Below are positions 6,485-11,857 of a stretch of 11,857 nucleotides of DNA, in pieces; position 1 is the first letter of the stretch; each line of letters starts with the position of its first letter. Origin of the DNA: Acidobacteriota bacterium (GTDB lineage Bacteria; Acidobacteriota; Polarisedimenticolia; Polarisedimenticolales; Polarisedimenticolaceae). The position numbers and the translations under genes are program-made. Where the stretch lies: assembly GCA_011773795.1 (NCBI GenBank), contig WVWW01000149.1, forward strand, positions 3,099-14,955, read 5' to 3'. The notes below the pieces were generated by a model that saw only the letters and a list, made by a program, of their open reading frames with translations, had not been told where the DNA came from and did no database searches.

Positions 6485-6513
6485 CTGAAGCGTTTCAACG
6501 GTCTGGCTAGAAT
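6485..6513 (+). promoter_or_regulatory. Candidate promoter of the NAD synthetase genes, leaderless layout
   Basis: TAGAAT (6508-6513) matches five of six bases of a -10 element and stands 6 nt before the ATG at 6520, so transcription would begin at or beside the start codon. CTGAAG (6485-6490) at a 17-bp spacing is a poor -35. No Shine-Dalgarno precedes the ATG, which agrees with a leaderless mRNA. Confidence 0.45.
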
Positions 6514-6519
6514 GAAGCC

Positions 6520-7416
6520 ATGCGTGACATCCGCGTGGCCCTGGGCCAGATTGCCCCCCGTTTGGGCGATATCGAGGCGAACCTGGAGATCCATCGGCGG
6601 GCGGCCGCGGAGGCCGCTCGAGACGGTGCGGACCTGATCGCCTTCCCCGAGCTCTCTTTGACCGGGTACCAGCTGGCCGATCTCGTCCCCGAGCTGGCGG
6701 TCCCGGTCGACGACCCGCGGCTGGCCCCGCTGTTCGAGGCTTCGGATGAGATCGATCTCGTCTTCGGCTTTGTCGAGGAAGGCCCGGGCCACCGCTTCTA
6801 CAACTCGGCGGTTTACCTCTCCGCAGGCCGCGTGGTCCACGTGCACCGCAAGCTCTACCTCCCGACTTACGGGATGTTCCAGGAAGGGCGGGAGTTCGCT
6901 CGGGGGTACCGGGCGAAGTATTTCGAATCGCCCTGGGGGCCCGCCGGCCTACTGGTCTGCGAGGATCTCTGGCACATGCCCTGTGCGTGGTTGCTCGCGC
7001 ATCAGGGCGCGGAGGTCATCTTCGTCCTGTCGAACGGCCCCACGCGCGGCGCGACGCCCGGCCGTGAGGTCACCTCGGTGTCGGTCTGGCGGGAGCTGTT
7101 GCAGACAACGGCACGGTTTCAGACCACCTGGATGGTCTACGTCAACCGGACCGGGTGTGAGGACGGCGTAACCTTCGGCGGCGGCTCTCTGGTCGTCGAT
7201 CCGTTCGGCCGCGTCGTTGCCGAGGCACCTGCACTCGATGAGGCGCTTCCGCTCGTCGATCTGAAGACGGAGGTCTTGAGGCGCGCGCGAACCGTCTACC
7301 CGCTGTTGCGAGACGAGAACCTGGAGCTGGTGGAGGGCGAGCTTGCCCGGTTGCGACGGCTCAGGTATGACCTACCCGATCCGACGGCGGCAACCGAAAA
7401 AGACGGAGTGGTATGA
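6520..7416 (+). CDS. Nitrilase-family glutaminase subunit of a split NAD+ synthetase
   Basis: Carbon-nitrogen hydrolase, 298 residues, expected to release ammonia from glutamine for NAD+ synthesis. The catalytic triad is present: Glu44 in FPELSLTGY, Lys111 in HRKLYLPTYGMFQEGREF, and Cys147 in LLVCEDLWH. Further family signatures are VFGFVEEG (81-88) and VVDPFGRVVAEA near 225-236. The pairing HRKLYLPTYGMFQE plus VCEDLWH is that of the glutaminase domain of glutamine-dependent NadE rather than of a general amidase. In NadE that domain is normally fused to the synthetase; here it ends and the synthetase ORF begins with an ATGA overlap. The N-terminal MRDIRVALGQIAPRLGDIEANL is complete, so neither protein looks truncated. 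No signal peptide: cytoplasmic. A free-standing amidase role is less likely given the coupling. Confidence 0.9.
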   Translation: MRDIRVALGQIAPRLGDIEANLEIHRRAAAEAARDGADLIAFPELSLTGYQLADLVPELAVPVDDPRLAPLFEASDEIDLVFGFVEEGPGHRFYNSAVYLSAGRVVHVHRKLYLPTYGMFQEGREFARGYRAKYFESPWGPAGLLVCEDLWHMPCAWLLAHQGAEVIFVLSNGPTRGATPGREVTSVSVWRELLQTTARFQTTWMVYVNRTGCEDGVTFGGGSLVVDPFGRVVAEAPALDEALPLVDLKTEVLRRARTVYPLLRDENLELVEGELARLRRLRYDLPDPTAATEKDGVV

Positions 7417-8258
7417 CGGACGCGCCGGCCCCCCTCGACGGCTCTCTCGAACTCGATCCCGAGTGGACGGCCAGAATCCTCACCCGATTCATCGACCAGG
7501 AGCTGCATCGCACCGGGTTGACCGATCTCGTCCTGGGGCTGTCGGGAGGCATCGATTCCGCAGTCGTGGCCTACCTGGCGGCGCGTGCCATCGAGCCACG
7601 GCGGGTCCACGCCTGTCTGATGCCCTATCGTGCGAGTAGCGAGGATTCGTTGAGCGATGCGCGCAAGGTCGTCGCGGAGCTCGGGATCGACGCCGAGACC
7701 ATCGACATCACCCCGCTCGTCGACGGGTTCGAGAAGACGGCCGGAAGCGTGGGTCGTACGCGTCTGGGCAACGTGATGGCGCGAGCCCGGATGACGTTGC
7801 TCTACGATCGTTCGGTCGAGCACGGCGCCCTGGTGCTGGGGACGAGCAACAAGACCGAGCTGCTGCTGGGCTACGGGACGCTCCACGGCGACCTGGCCTC
7901 GGCGATCAACCCGATCGGCGATCTGTACAAGACGCAGGTGCGTCACCTGGCGGGCCATCTCGGGGTCCCGGATTCGATCCGCAGGAAACCCCCGTCCGCG
8001 GATCTCTGGCCCGACCAGAACGACGAAGAAGAGCTGGGGTTCAGCTATGCCGAGGTCGATCGGCTGCTCGCGTTGCTGATCGATGCACGTGCGTCGAGAG
8101 CGACGGCGATCGAAGCGGGATTTACCCCGGAGTTGGTCGACGGCGTCACCCGCCGGATCGTACGCTCGCAATTCAAGCGGGTCCCCCCTGTCATCGCCAA
8201 GATCTCGACGCGGTCGATCGGTTCTGATTTTCGCTATCCGCGGGACTGGATGACTTGA
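7413..8258 (+). CDS. nadE: NAD+ synthase (synthetase domain, separate ORF)
   Basis: Converts deamido-NAD (nicotinate adenine dinucleotide) to NAD+ using ATP and ammonia, the last step of NAD+ synthesis. The 281 residues match the single-domain synthetase length. The ATP-pyrophosphatase P-loop LSGGIDSA is at 43-50. GTSNKTELLLGYGTLHGDLASAINPIGDLYKTQVRHLA (143-180) and KPPSADLWPDQNDEEELGFSY (192-212) are the diagnostic NadE blocks for deamido-NAD and ATP binding. A good ribosome site GGAG sits 5 nt before the ATG, which overlaps the stop of the glutaminase gene (ATGA). The two proteins are therefore made together and probably form one enzyme with glutamine-derived ammonia. It ends 4 bp before the stop of the convergent cytochrome-like gene, so no separate terminator fits between them. 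Confidence 0.95.
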   Translation: MTDAPAPLDGSLELDPEWTARILTRFIDQELHRTGLTDLVLGLSGGIDSAVVAYLAARAIEPRRVHACLMPYRASSEDSLSDARKVVAELGIDAETIDITPLVDGFEKTAGSVGRTRLGNVMARARMTLLYDRSVEHGALVLGTSNKTELLLGYGTLHGDLASAINPIGDLYKTQVRHLAGHLGVPDSIRRKPPSADLWPDQNDEEELGFSYAEVDRLLALLIDARASRATAIEAGFTPELVDGVTRRIVRSQFKRVPPVIAKISTRSIGSDFRYPRDWMT

Positions 8259-8262
8259 GCTT

Positions 8263-8658
8263 TCAGGGAACCGGGACGGGGGGACCGAACCCCGCCTCGC
8301 GACTCGCGCGGTGGCACCCCACGCACGAGCGCATCACCCATTCGTACTGTATCCCCGAATCGTCCCATTCACCCCTCGCGGCCAACGCCCGGACGCGGTC
8401 GAGTGCTCGGTGGAAACTGCGATCGTAGTCCAGCACGAGTGAGCCGTAGCGCTCGCGCTCCTCGACCTTCATCTCACTACAAGCGTCCCGGAGCTTGCGC
8501 AGGTCGGCGCGGATCGTCTCGTAGTCCTCCGCGAGAAACTTGCTGTAGATCGACACCGCGAGCTCGTCGAGCTCCGGATCATGGATCCGCGGCTCTTCGT
8601 CCTGACCGAGCAATAGACCCGCCGGGAGGAGCAGGCACAACCACAACAAGCGTCTCAT
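8263..8658 (-). CDS. Exported small c-type cytochrome, c'-like (C-terminal CXXCH)
   Basis: 131 residues with a signal peptide (MRR then hydrophobic LLWLCLLLPAGLLLG, cleavage near Gln19), so probably periplasmic. The mature part of about 112 residues is predicted helical (29-60, 62-96, 102-118) and has a single haem motif C112-V-G-C115-H116 near the C-terminus. A four-helix protein with the CXXCH in the last helix is the layout of class II cytochromes (cytochrome c'). These bind NO or O2 or carry electrons. Assignment to that family is inference; a lone CXXCH could also be chance or metal binding. No lipobox is present. Upstream are GAGGT as ribosome site and a TAGAAT -10 on the minus strand. 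The gene converges on nadE and diverges from rsmI; a link to either pathway is not evident. Confidence 0.75.
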   Translation of the reverse strand: MRRLLWLCLLLPAGLLLGQDEEPRIHDPELDELAVSIYSKFLAEDYETIRADLRKLRDACSEMKVEERERYGSLVLDYDRSFHRALDRVRALAARGEWDDSGIQYEWVMRSCVGCHRASREAGFGPPVPVP

Positions 8659-8681
8659 CGATCCGACCTCATGCCGTCCTC

Positions 8682-8687
8682 ATTCTA
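8682..8687 (-). promoter_or_regulatory. -10 element of the cytochrome-like gene
   Basis: Minus-strand TAGAAT, identical to the element before the nitrilase gene. Transcription would start about 17 nt before the ATG at 8658, leaving room for the GAGGT ribosome site. No good -35 is visible. It shares a 76-bp divergent gap with the rsmI promoter. Confidence 0.4.
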
Positions 8688-8722
8688 AGAACAGACCCCG
8701 TCCCGCGCCACAAACCGCGTGC

Positions 8723-8728
8723 TATCCT
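8723..8728 (+). promoter_or_regulatory. Candidate -10 element of rsmI, leaderless layout
   Basis: TATCCT stands 6 nt before the GTG start at 8735, the same spacing as TAGAAT before the nitrilase ATG. No Shine-Dalgarno precedes the GTG. The -10 is only four of six matches and no -35 is clear, so this is suggestive. Confidence 0.35.
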
Positions 8729-8734
8729 CGCGCC

Positions 8735-9574
8735 GTGCCGGGCAAATTGGTCGTCATCGCAACTCCCCTGGGTCACCTCGACGACCTGTCGCCACGGGCC
8801 CTCGACGCGCTGAAGAACGCCGATTGCATCGCGTGCGAAGATACGCGCCGGACGTCGGGATTGCTCGCACGTTTCGGGATCGCGACACCCCTCGTGTCGT
8901 GTCACAAGTTCAACGAGAGAGCCCGGTTGCAGCCGTTGCTCGACCGGCTCGCCGAGGGCCTGACGGTCGCGCTCGTCTCCGATGCCGGGACCCCGGGTGT
9001 GGCCGACCCCGGTGCGCTGCTCGTTCGCGCCGCCCTCGATGCGGGTCACGCCGTGTCGCCCGTGCCGGGTCCCTCCGCCGTGACGGCGCTGCTGTCGGTG
9101 TCCGGTCTGCCGGCGGACAGGTTTCGGTTCGAGGGCTTCCTGCCGTCCCGTGCGGGCGAGCGGAGGCGCGTCCTACGGGGGCTTTCCACACTGGATGTGC
9201 CGCTGGTCCTGTACGAGGCGCCGCACCGGATTCGGGAGTCCCTGGAGGATATCCGGTCCGTGCTCGGCGAACGGCCCCTTGTCCTCGGACGCGAGTTGAC
9301 CAAGTTGCACGAGACGATCCTCCACGGTTCGGCCGGCGAGATACTGGAAGCGCTGGGCCCCACGCCGAAAGGCGAGATCGTGCTGGCCATCGCCCCCGGA
9401 GGCGGCCACGAGTCGAGCGATGCCGACGCCGAGGAGACACGCGCCGTGTGGCGGGAGGAACTCGCGGCCGGCGGTGGAGATCGCCGCACCGCGCTCAGGC
9501 GAACCGCCGGACGCATGGGCATGAAACGGGCCGCGCTGTACCGGCTGCTTGCCGAGCTCGGAGAAAACCCCTAA
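8735..9574 (+). CDS. rsmI: 16S rRNA (cytidine(1402)-2'-O)-methyltransferase RsmI
   Basis: Methylates the ribose 2'-OH of C1402 in the decoding centre of 16S rRNA with S-adenosylmethionine. At 279 residues it has normal length. Motifs of the tetrapyrrole-methylase fold appear in order: VIATPLGHLDDLSPRAL (7-23; usually TPIGNLxD, here GH), CEDTRRTSGLL (34-44), VSDAGTPGVADPG (81-93), PVPGPSAVTALL (109-120), FEGFLPSRAGER (132-143) and LYEAPHRI (159-166). GRELTKLHETI (185-195) and the C-terminal region to GDRRTALRRTAGRMGMKRAALYRLL, a helix-turn-helix-like tail, complete the family pattern. The GTG start is chosen because the conserved KLVVIATP begins at residue 4. smpB follows 27 bp downstream on the same strand, so the two may be cotranscribed. 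Confidence 0.94.
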   Translation: MPGKLVVIATPLGHLDDLSPRALDALKNADCIACEDTRRTSGLLARFGIATPLVSCHKFNERARLQPLLDRLAEGLTVALVSDAGTPGVADPGALLVRAALDAGHAVSPVPGPSAVTALLSVSGLPADRFRFEGFLPSRAGERRRVLRGLSTLDVPLVLYEAPHRIRESLEDIRSVLGERPLVLGRELTKLHETILHGSAGEILEALGPTPKGEIVLAIAPGGGHESSDADAEETRAVWREELAAGGGDRRTALRRTAGRMGMKRAALYRLLAELGENP

Positions 9575-9592
9575 AAGGTACACGTCCCCGAT

Positions 9593-9597
9593 GGAGG
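9593..9597 (+). promoter_or_regulatory. Ribosome site of smpB deciding its GTG start
   Basis: GGAGG lies 4 nt before GTG at 9602. An ATG at 9591 is in another frame and overlaps the ribosome site, so the GTG is the start that gives the full SmpB N-terminus. Confidence 0.75.
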
Positions 9598-9601
9598 CAC
9601 C

Positions 9602-10078
9602 GTGGCCAAGAAGAAAAAGGGCGGCGGCGACTCGCCTATCCTGGCCAGTAACCGTTCCGCATCCCACGTGTACCACCTCGAGCACCGGATCGAGGCGGGC
9701 ATCGTGCTGCTCGGCTCGGAAGTCAAGAGCGTGCGCGCCGGGAAGATCAACCTCAAGGAAGCGTACGCTCGAATCTCCGGCGGCGAGCTGTTCCTGATCG
9801 GTGCCCACATCAGCCCGTACAGCCACGCCCGCAGCGAGGAGATCGACCCCGTGCGCCGGCGCAAGCTGCTGCTTCACGCCGCCGAGATCCGCAAGCTCGC
9901 CCGCGAGTTGGAGGGTACGGGGATGACGCTCGTTCCGACGAAGGCTTATCTCAAGAACGGGCGCGTCAAGATCGAGATCGCCGTCGGCCGCGGGAAGAAG
10001 CTGCACGACAAGCGCGAAGCGCGGCGCAAGCGGGAGACCGAGCGCGAGATCGCCCGCGCGTCGTCCCTGAAACGCTAG
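9602..10078 (+). CDS. smpB: SsrA-binding protein SmpB
   Basis: Partner of tmRNA in trans-translation, which frees stalled ribosomes and tags the broken protein. The 158 residues are the usual size. SNRSASHVYHLEHRIEAGIVLLGSEVKSVRAGKINLKEAYARI (16-58) is the oligonucleotide-binding beta-barrel signature. HISPYSH (69-75), DPVRRRKLLLH (82-92) and VGRGKKLHDKR (128-138) are the other conserved blocks, and the basic C-terminal tail KREARRKRETEREIARAS enters the mRNA channel. It opens with a Lys/Gly-rich start MAKKKKGGG. GTG start, with GGAGG 4 nt upstream. The gene sits 27 bp after rsmI and stops 7 bp before the convergent unknown gene. No tmRNA gene (ssrA) is seen nearby. Confidence 0.96.
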   Translation: MAKKKKGGGDSPILASNRSASHVYHLEHRIEAGIVLLGSEVKSVRAGKINLKEAYARISGGELFLIGAHISPYSHARSEEIDPVRRRKLLLHAAEIRKLARELEGTGMTLVPTKAYLKNGRVKIEIAVGRGKKLHDKREARRKRETEREIARASSLKR

Positions 10079-10085
10079 AGCACCC

Positions 10086-10748
10086 TCAGACCGTCTCGGC
10101 GAGCCGCGAGATCGGCTGGCGCAGCTCGGTGACGGAGTCACCGACGCGGGCCTCACACATCAAAGCGAGATCGCCCGGATGATCCTTGCCGTCGGGCAAC
10201 GTGAACATCGCGTCGACGTAGCCCTCGGCATCGGTCGAGGCCGCAAACAGCGGGTGCGGGTCACCCAGCTCGGTCGCCAGGCTGAGCCGGACCTGGGCCC
10301 CTTCGGCAGGCGACCCGTCTTCCTGAAGGATCACGCGCAGCCGGATCTTGGATTTGGTCCCGGCAAGCAGGTCCAGCTCATCGGGCAACTCGAGTTGGAT
10401 CGGATCCGGGTTGCGGTTCTCGACGAGGAAGCGCAGCACGACCTCGTCGAGGCTGCGGTTCGAGATGATGTTGTGGCCGAACGGCCGAGGGCCGTCGGAC
10501 TCGAACTTCCCGTTGAGGATCTCCCGGATCAGCACCTGATGCTGCCGCTCCATGCGGTCCATGACTTCGTCTTCGCTGTACTCGTCGGACGCGTTGAACT
10601 CCGCGTACGAGGTGTTCCGGGCGGCGATGATCTCCCCGCGAGAATAGACCAACGACTCGATGATCGGGTTGTCCCGGCCCTTGTCCTCGGTCTGGACGTG
10701 GAAAATGCGTCCGTCGTAATCGACATCGGTGTTGAATCCGGTAATCAT
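10086..10748 (-). CDS. Conserved protein of unknown function (MITGFNTDV type, Ig-like C-terminus)
   Basis: 220 residues from the ATG at 10748. The first 45 residues, MITGFNTDVDYDGRIFHVQTEDKG followed by NPIIESLVYSRGEIIAARNTSYAEF, resemble the start of a family of uncharacterised proteins I recall from Acidobacteriota and Deltaproteobacteria; function is not known to me. Residues about 50-100 are helical and charged. The C-terminal part (about 125-215) looks like an immunoglobulin-like beta-sandwich: LAGTKSKIRLRVILQEDGSPAEGAQVRL, then STDAEGYVDAMFTLPDG, typical of Big_1 or carboxypeptidase-regulatory-like domains. No signal peptide is seen. The frame is open to an earlier ATG at 10805, but a TTGACA/TAACTT promoter lies inside that extension and the family begins at MITGF, so I prefer 10748. 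It converges on smpB with a 7-bp gap. Confidence 0.78.
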   Translation of the reverse strand: MITGFNTDVDYDGRIFHVQTEDKGRDNPIIESLVYSRGEIIAARNTSYAEFNASDEYSEDEVMDRMERQHQVLIREILNGKFESDGPRPFGHNIISNRSLDEVVLRFLVENRNPDPIQLELPDELDLLAGTKSKIRLRVILQEDGSPAEGAQVRLSLATELGDPHPLFAASTDAEGYVDAMFTLPDGKDHPGDLALMCEARVGDSVTELRQPISRLAETV

Positions 10749-10758
10749 CCTGAAGGCA

Positions 10759-10786
10759 AAGTTAAAGCGGCCGTCCGGCGTGTCAA
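10759..10786 (-). promoter_or_regulatory. Promoter of the MITGFNTDV-type gene
   Basis: On the minus strand a perfect TTGACA (10786-10781) is followed after 16 bp by TAACTT (10764-10759), three of six matches to a -10. The ATG at 10748 comes 10 nt after it, so the leader would be about 4 nt. This is the best -35 box in the window and supports the shorter reading frame. Confidence 0.5.
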
Positions 10787-10848
10787 GCGGCGCCTCCAGG
10801 GCCATGGTTCGGGCCGTCCGGGCGGGGGTTTCGACCGCTTGAGGCCGC

Positions 10849-10864
10849 CGGGACGGCGGTCCCG
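10849..10864. repeat. Short inverted repeat in the 10749-10924 divergent gap
   Basis: CGGGAC / GTCCCG with a 4-nt GGCG loop. It sits between the two divergent genes, just upstream of the ABC -10 candidate. GC-rich stems of this size occur by chance in such DNA, so an operator role is only possible. Confidence 0.3.
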
Positions 10865-10876
10865 CCGGACGCCTCG

Positions 10877-10882
10877 TATGAT
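10877..10882 (+). promoter_or_regulatory. Candidate -10 of the ABC transporter gene
   Basis: TATGAT, five of six matches to TATAAT, would give a leader of about 36 nt. That leader contains a strong ribosome site GGAGGAG (10912-10918), 6 nt from the ATG. No convincing -35 at 16-18 bp. Confidence 0.4.
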
Positions 10883-10924
10883 GCCCGCAGCCCCAAAACG
10901 CCGCCTCGCGGGGAGGAGATCGGA

Positions 10925-11857
10925 ATGGACGTGGCCGTTACGTTGAACGACATCCGCAAGACCTTCGGGACTCACCGGGCCGTGGACGGCCTGTCGTTCG
11001 AGATCCCGCGAGGCACCGTGTTCGGCCTTCTCGGCCGCAACGGCGCCGGCAAGTCGACGACGATTCGCATGATCATGGACATCATCCGCCCCGATTCCGG
11101 TTCGATCGAGATCCTCGGTCGGCCGATGGACGGTTTGATCAAAGATCGTCTGGGGTACCTCCCCGAGGAGCGTGGCCTGTATCCGAAGATGAAGGTGCTC
11201 GACATGCTCGAGTTCTTCGGTTCGGTCAAGGGCCTCAAGCCGGCCGAAGCGCGCCGCCGAGGGCTGCCCTGGCTCGAACGGCTCGAGTTGGCCGAGTGGA
11301 AGGACAAGAAAGTCGAGGAGTTGTCGAAGGGCATGCAGCAGAAGGCGCAGTTCATCACCACGATTCTCAACGAGCCCGATGTTCTGATCCTGGACGAACC
11401 GTTCTCGGGAATGGACCCGGTGAATCAGGAGATCTTCCGCAACCTGTTGCTCGAGATCACGCAGTCGGGAACGACGTTGATCTTTTCCACTCATGTGATG
11501 GAATCTGCCGAACGGCTTTGCAATCAGATCGCCCTGATCGATCACGGTCGTGCCGTGCTGTCGGGCTCATTGGCCTCGATCAAGCGCAAGTTCGGCAGCA
11601 ATACCGTGCAGCTCGAATTCGACGGGGACGGCAGATTTCTGGAGACGCTCCCCGGCGTGGCCAAGGTGCATCGCTCCAAGCGGTTCGTCGAGGTCAACAT
11701 GAACGACGGCGAAGACCCACAAGGGGTGCTCGAGGCCGCTGCGGGACGCCTCGCGGTGCGCCGCTTCGAGGTCATGGAGCCGACGCTCCACAACATCTTC
11801 ATCGATCAGGTCGGCCCCGAATCCGAGCAACCGACCGACGGCGGCGAGAAGGAGTAC
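10925..11857 (+). CDS. ABC transporter ATP-binding protein, NatA/YhaQ-like (3' end at or past the window edge)
   Basis: ATPase of an ABC exporter, most like the NatA/YhaQ group with a DUF4162-type C-terminal extension. The frame is open for 311 codons to the last base with no stop, so the gene may end just outside. Walker A is GRNGAGKST (37-45), the Q-loop region YLPEERGLYPKMKVLDMLEFFG (78-99), the signature ELSKGMQQK (132-140; LSKGM instead of LSGGQ), Walker B VLILDEP with Asp157 and Glu158, D-loop SGMDP (161-165), and the switch histidine His200 in FSTH. After about residue 215 comes the extra domain SIKRKFGSNTVQLEFDGDG and EPTLHNIFIDQV, also typical of this group. A permease gene (NatB-like) is expected next. 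Strong ribosome site GGAGGAG precedes the ATG. Substrate cannot be read from the sequence. Confidence 0.92.
   Translation, partial: MDVAVTLNDIRKTFGTHRAVDGLSFEIPRGTVFGLLGRNGAGKSTTIRMIMDIIRPDSGSIEILGRPMDGLIKDRLGYLPEERGLYPKMKVLDMLEFFGSVKGLKPAEARRRGLPWLERLELAEWKDKKVEELSKGMQQKAQFITTILNEPDVLILDEPFSGMDPVNQEIFRNLLLEITQSGTTLIFSTHVMESAERLCNQIALIDHGRAVLSGSLASIKRKFGSNTVQLEFDGDGRFLETLPGVAKVHRSKRFVEVNMNDGEDPQGVLEAAAGRLAVRRFEVMEPTLHNIFIDQVGPESEQPTDGGEKEY

Larger units (their letters stand above)
6157..6519. other. Divergent intergenic region between the sigma gene and the NAD synthetase genes
   Basis: This 363-bp region separates minus-strand genes on the left from plus-strand genes on the right. It is clearly more AT-rich than its surroundings around 6270-6325, where sigma-gene promoters may lie, but I could not fix a convincing -35/-10 pair there. 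A plus-strand TTGACC at 6302-6307 has no -10 partner at 16-18 bp. The part 6360-6420 holds a palindrome and a long bulged hairpin. The right end has the TAGAAT element of the nitrilase gene. The leftmost 50 bp form the sigma leader. Confidence 0.6.

Noticed and set aside
6247..6846. Minus-strand open frame across the divergent region into the nitrilase gene
   Set aside because: More than half is antisense to the nitrilase catalytic core and the rest covers AT-rich intergenic DNA; no ribosome site or family similarity.
10079..10924. tmRNA gene (ssrA) expected near smpB
   Set aside because: Downstream of smpB is a convergent protein gene; no tRNA-like acceptor, tag reading frame or CCA end was seen.
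1..11857. CRISPR array, insertion sequence, prophage or defence island
   Set aside because: No regularly spaced repeats, transposase, integrase or terminal inverted repeats were found; the genes are housekeeping or envelope functions with even composition.

Overview
The window looks like ordinary core chromosome of a GC-rich, Gram-negative bacterium. An outer membrane is shown by a full-length LptD. The mix of genes suggests Acidobacteriota or a neighbouring deep-branching proteobacterium-like lineage: a split glutamine-dependent NAD synthetase, a MITGFNTDV-type conserved protein, a group-2-like sigma-70 factor and a c'-like cytochrome. This placement is inference from gene content. No phage, IS, CRISPR, tRNA or rRNA is visible.

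Left part (1-4554, all minus strand). Read in the direction of transcription, the order is a 71-aa protein with a four-cysteine tail, a two-lobed GNAT acetyltransferase, lptD, rmlD, and the first 16 codons of a Rossmann-fold sugar epimerase/dehydratase that leaves the window. Gaps are 40, 34 and 1 bp, and the last junction is a 4-bp ATGA overlap, so this reads as one operon. Its downstream half serves the cell envelope: LPS transport and dTDP-rhamnose supply.

Middle (4555-6519). A 378-bp non-coding stretch holds two TTTTCCACA DnaA-box matches, a weaker third one, a short AT-rich tract and a clean rho-independent terminator for the minus-strand sigma-70 gene that follows (4933-6156). The sigma gene has an unusual leader. 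A short reading frame with its own Shine-Dalgarno ends in a TGATG overlap with an internal start, and a hairpin sits over another candidate ribosome site. A 363-bp divergent region with a long bulged hairpin separates it from the plus-strand genes.

Right part (6520-11857). On the plus strand are a nitrilase-type glutaminase and an NAD+ synthase as two separate ORFs joined by ATGA (normally one fused NadE). A convergent minus-strand gene encodes a small exported CXXCH protein. Then come rsmI and smpB (plus; translation quality and rRNA modification), a minus-strand conserved protein of unknown function, and a plus-strand NatA/YhaQ-like ABC ATPase that reaches the window end without a stop codon. 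Three genes here have a candidate -10 element only 6-10 nt from the start codon, suggesting leaderless or nearly leaderless mRNAs.

I did not find a defence island or another plainly new multi-gene system. The best leads are the split NAD synthetase, the sigma-factor leader, the DnaA-box patch, and the leaderless-start pattern.
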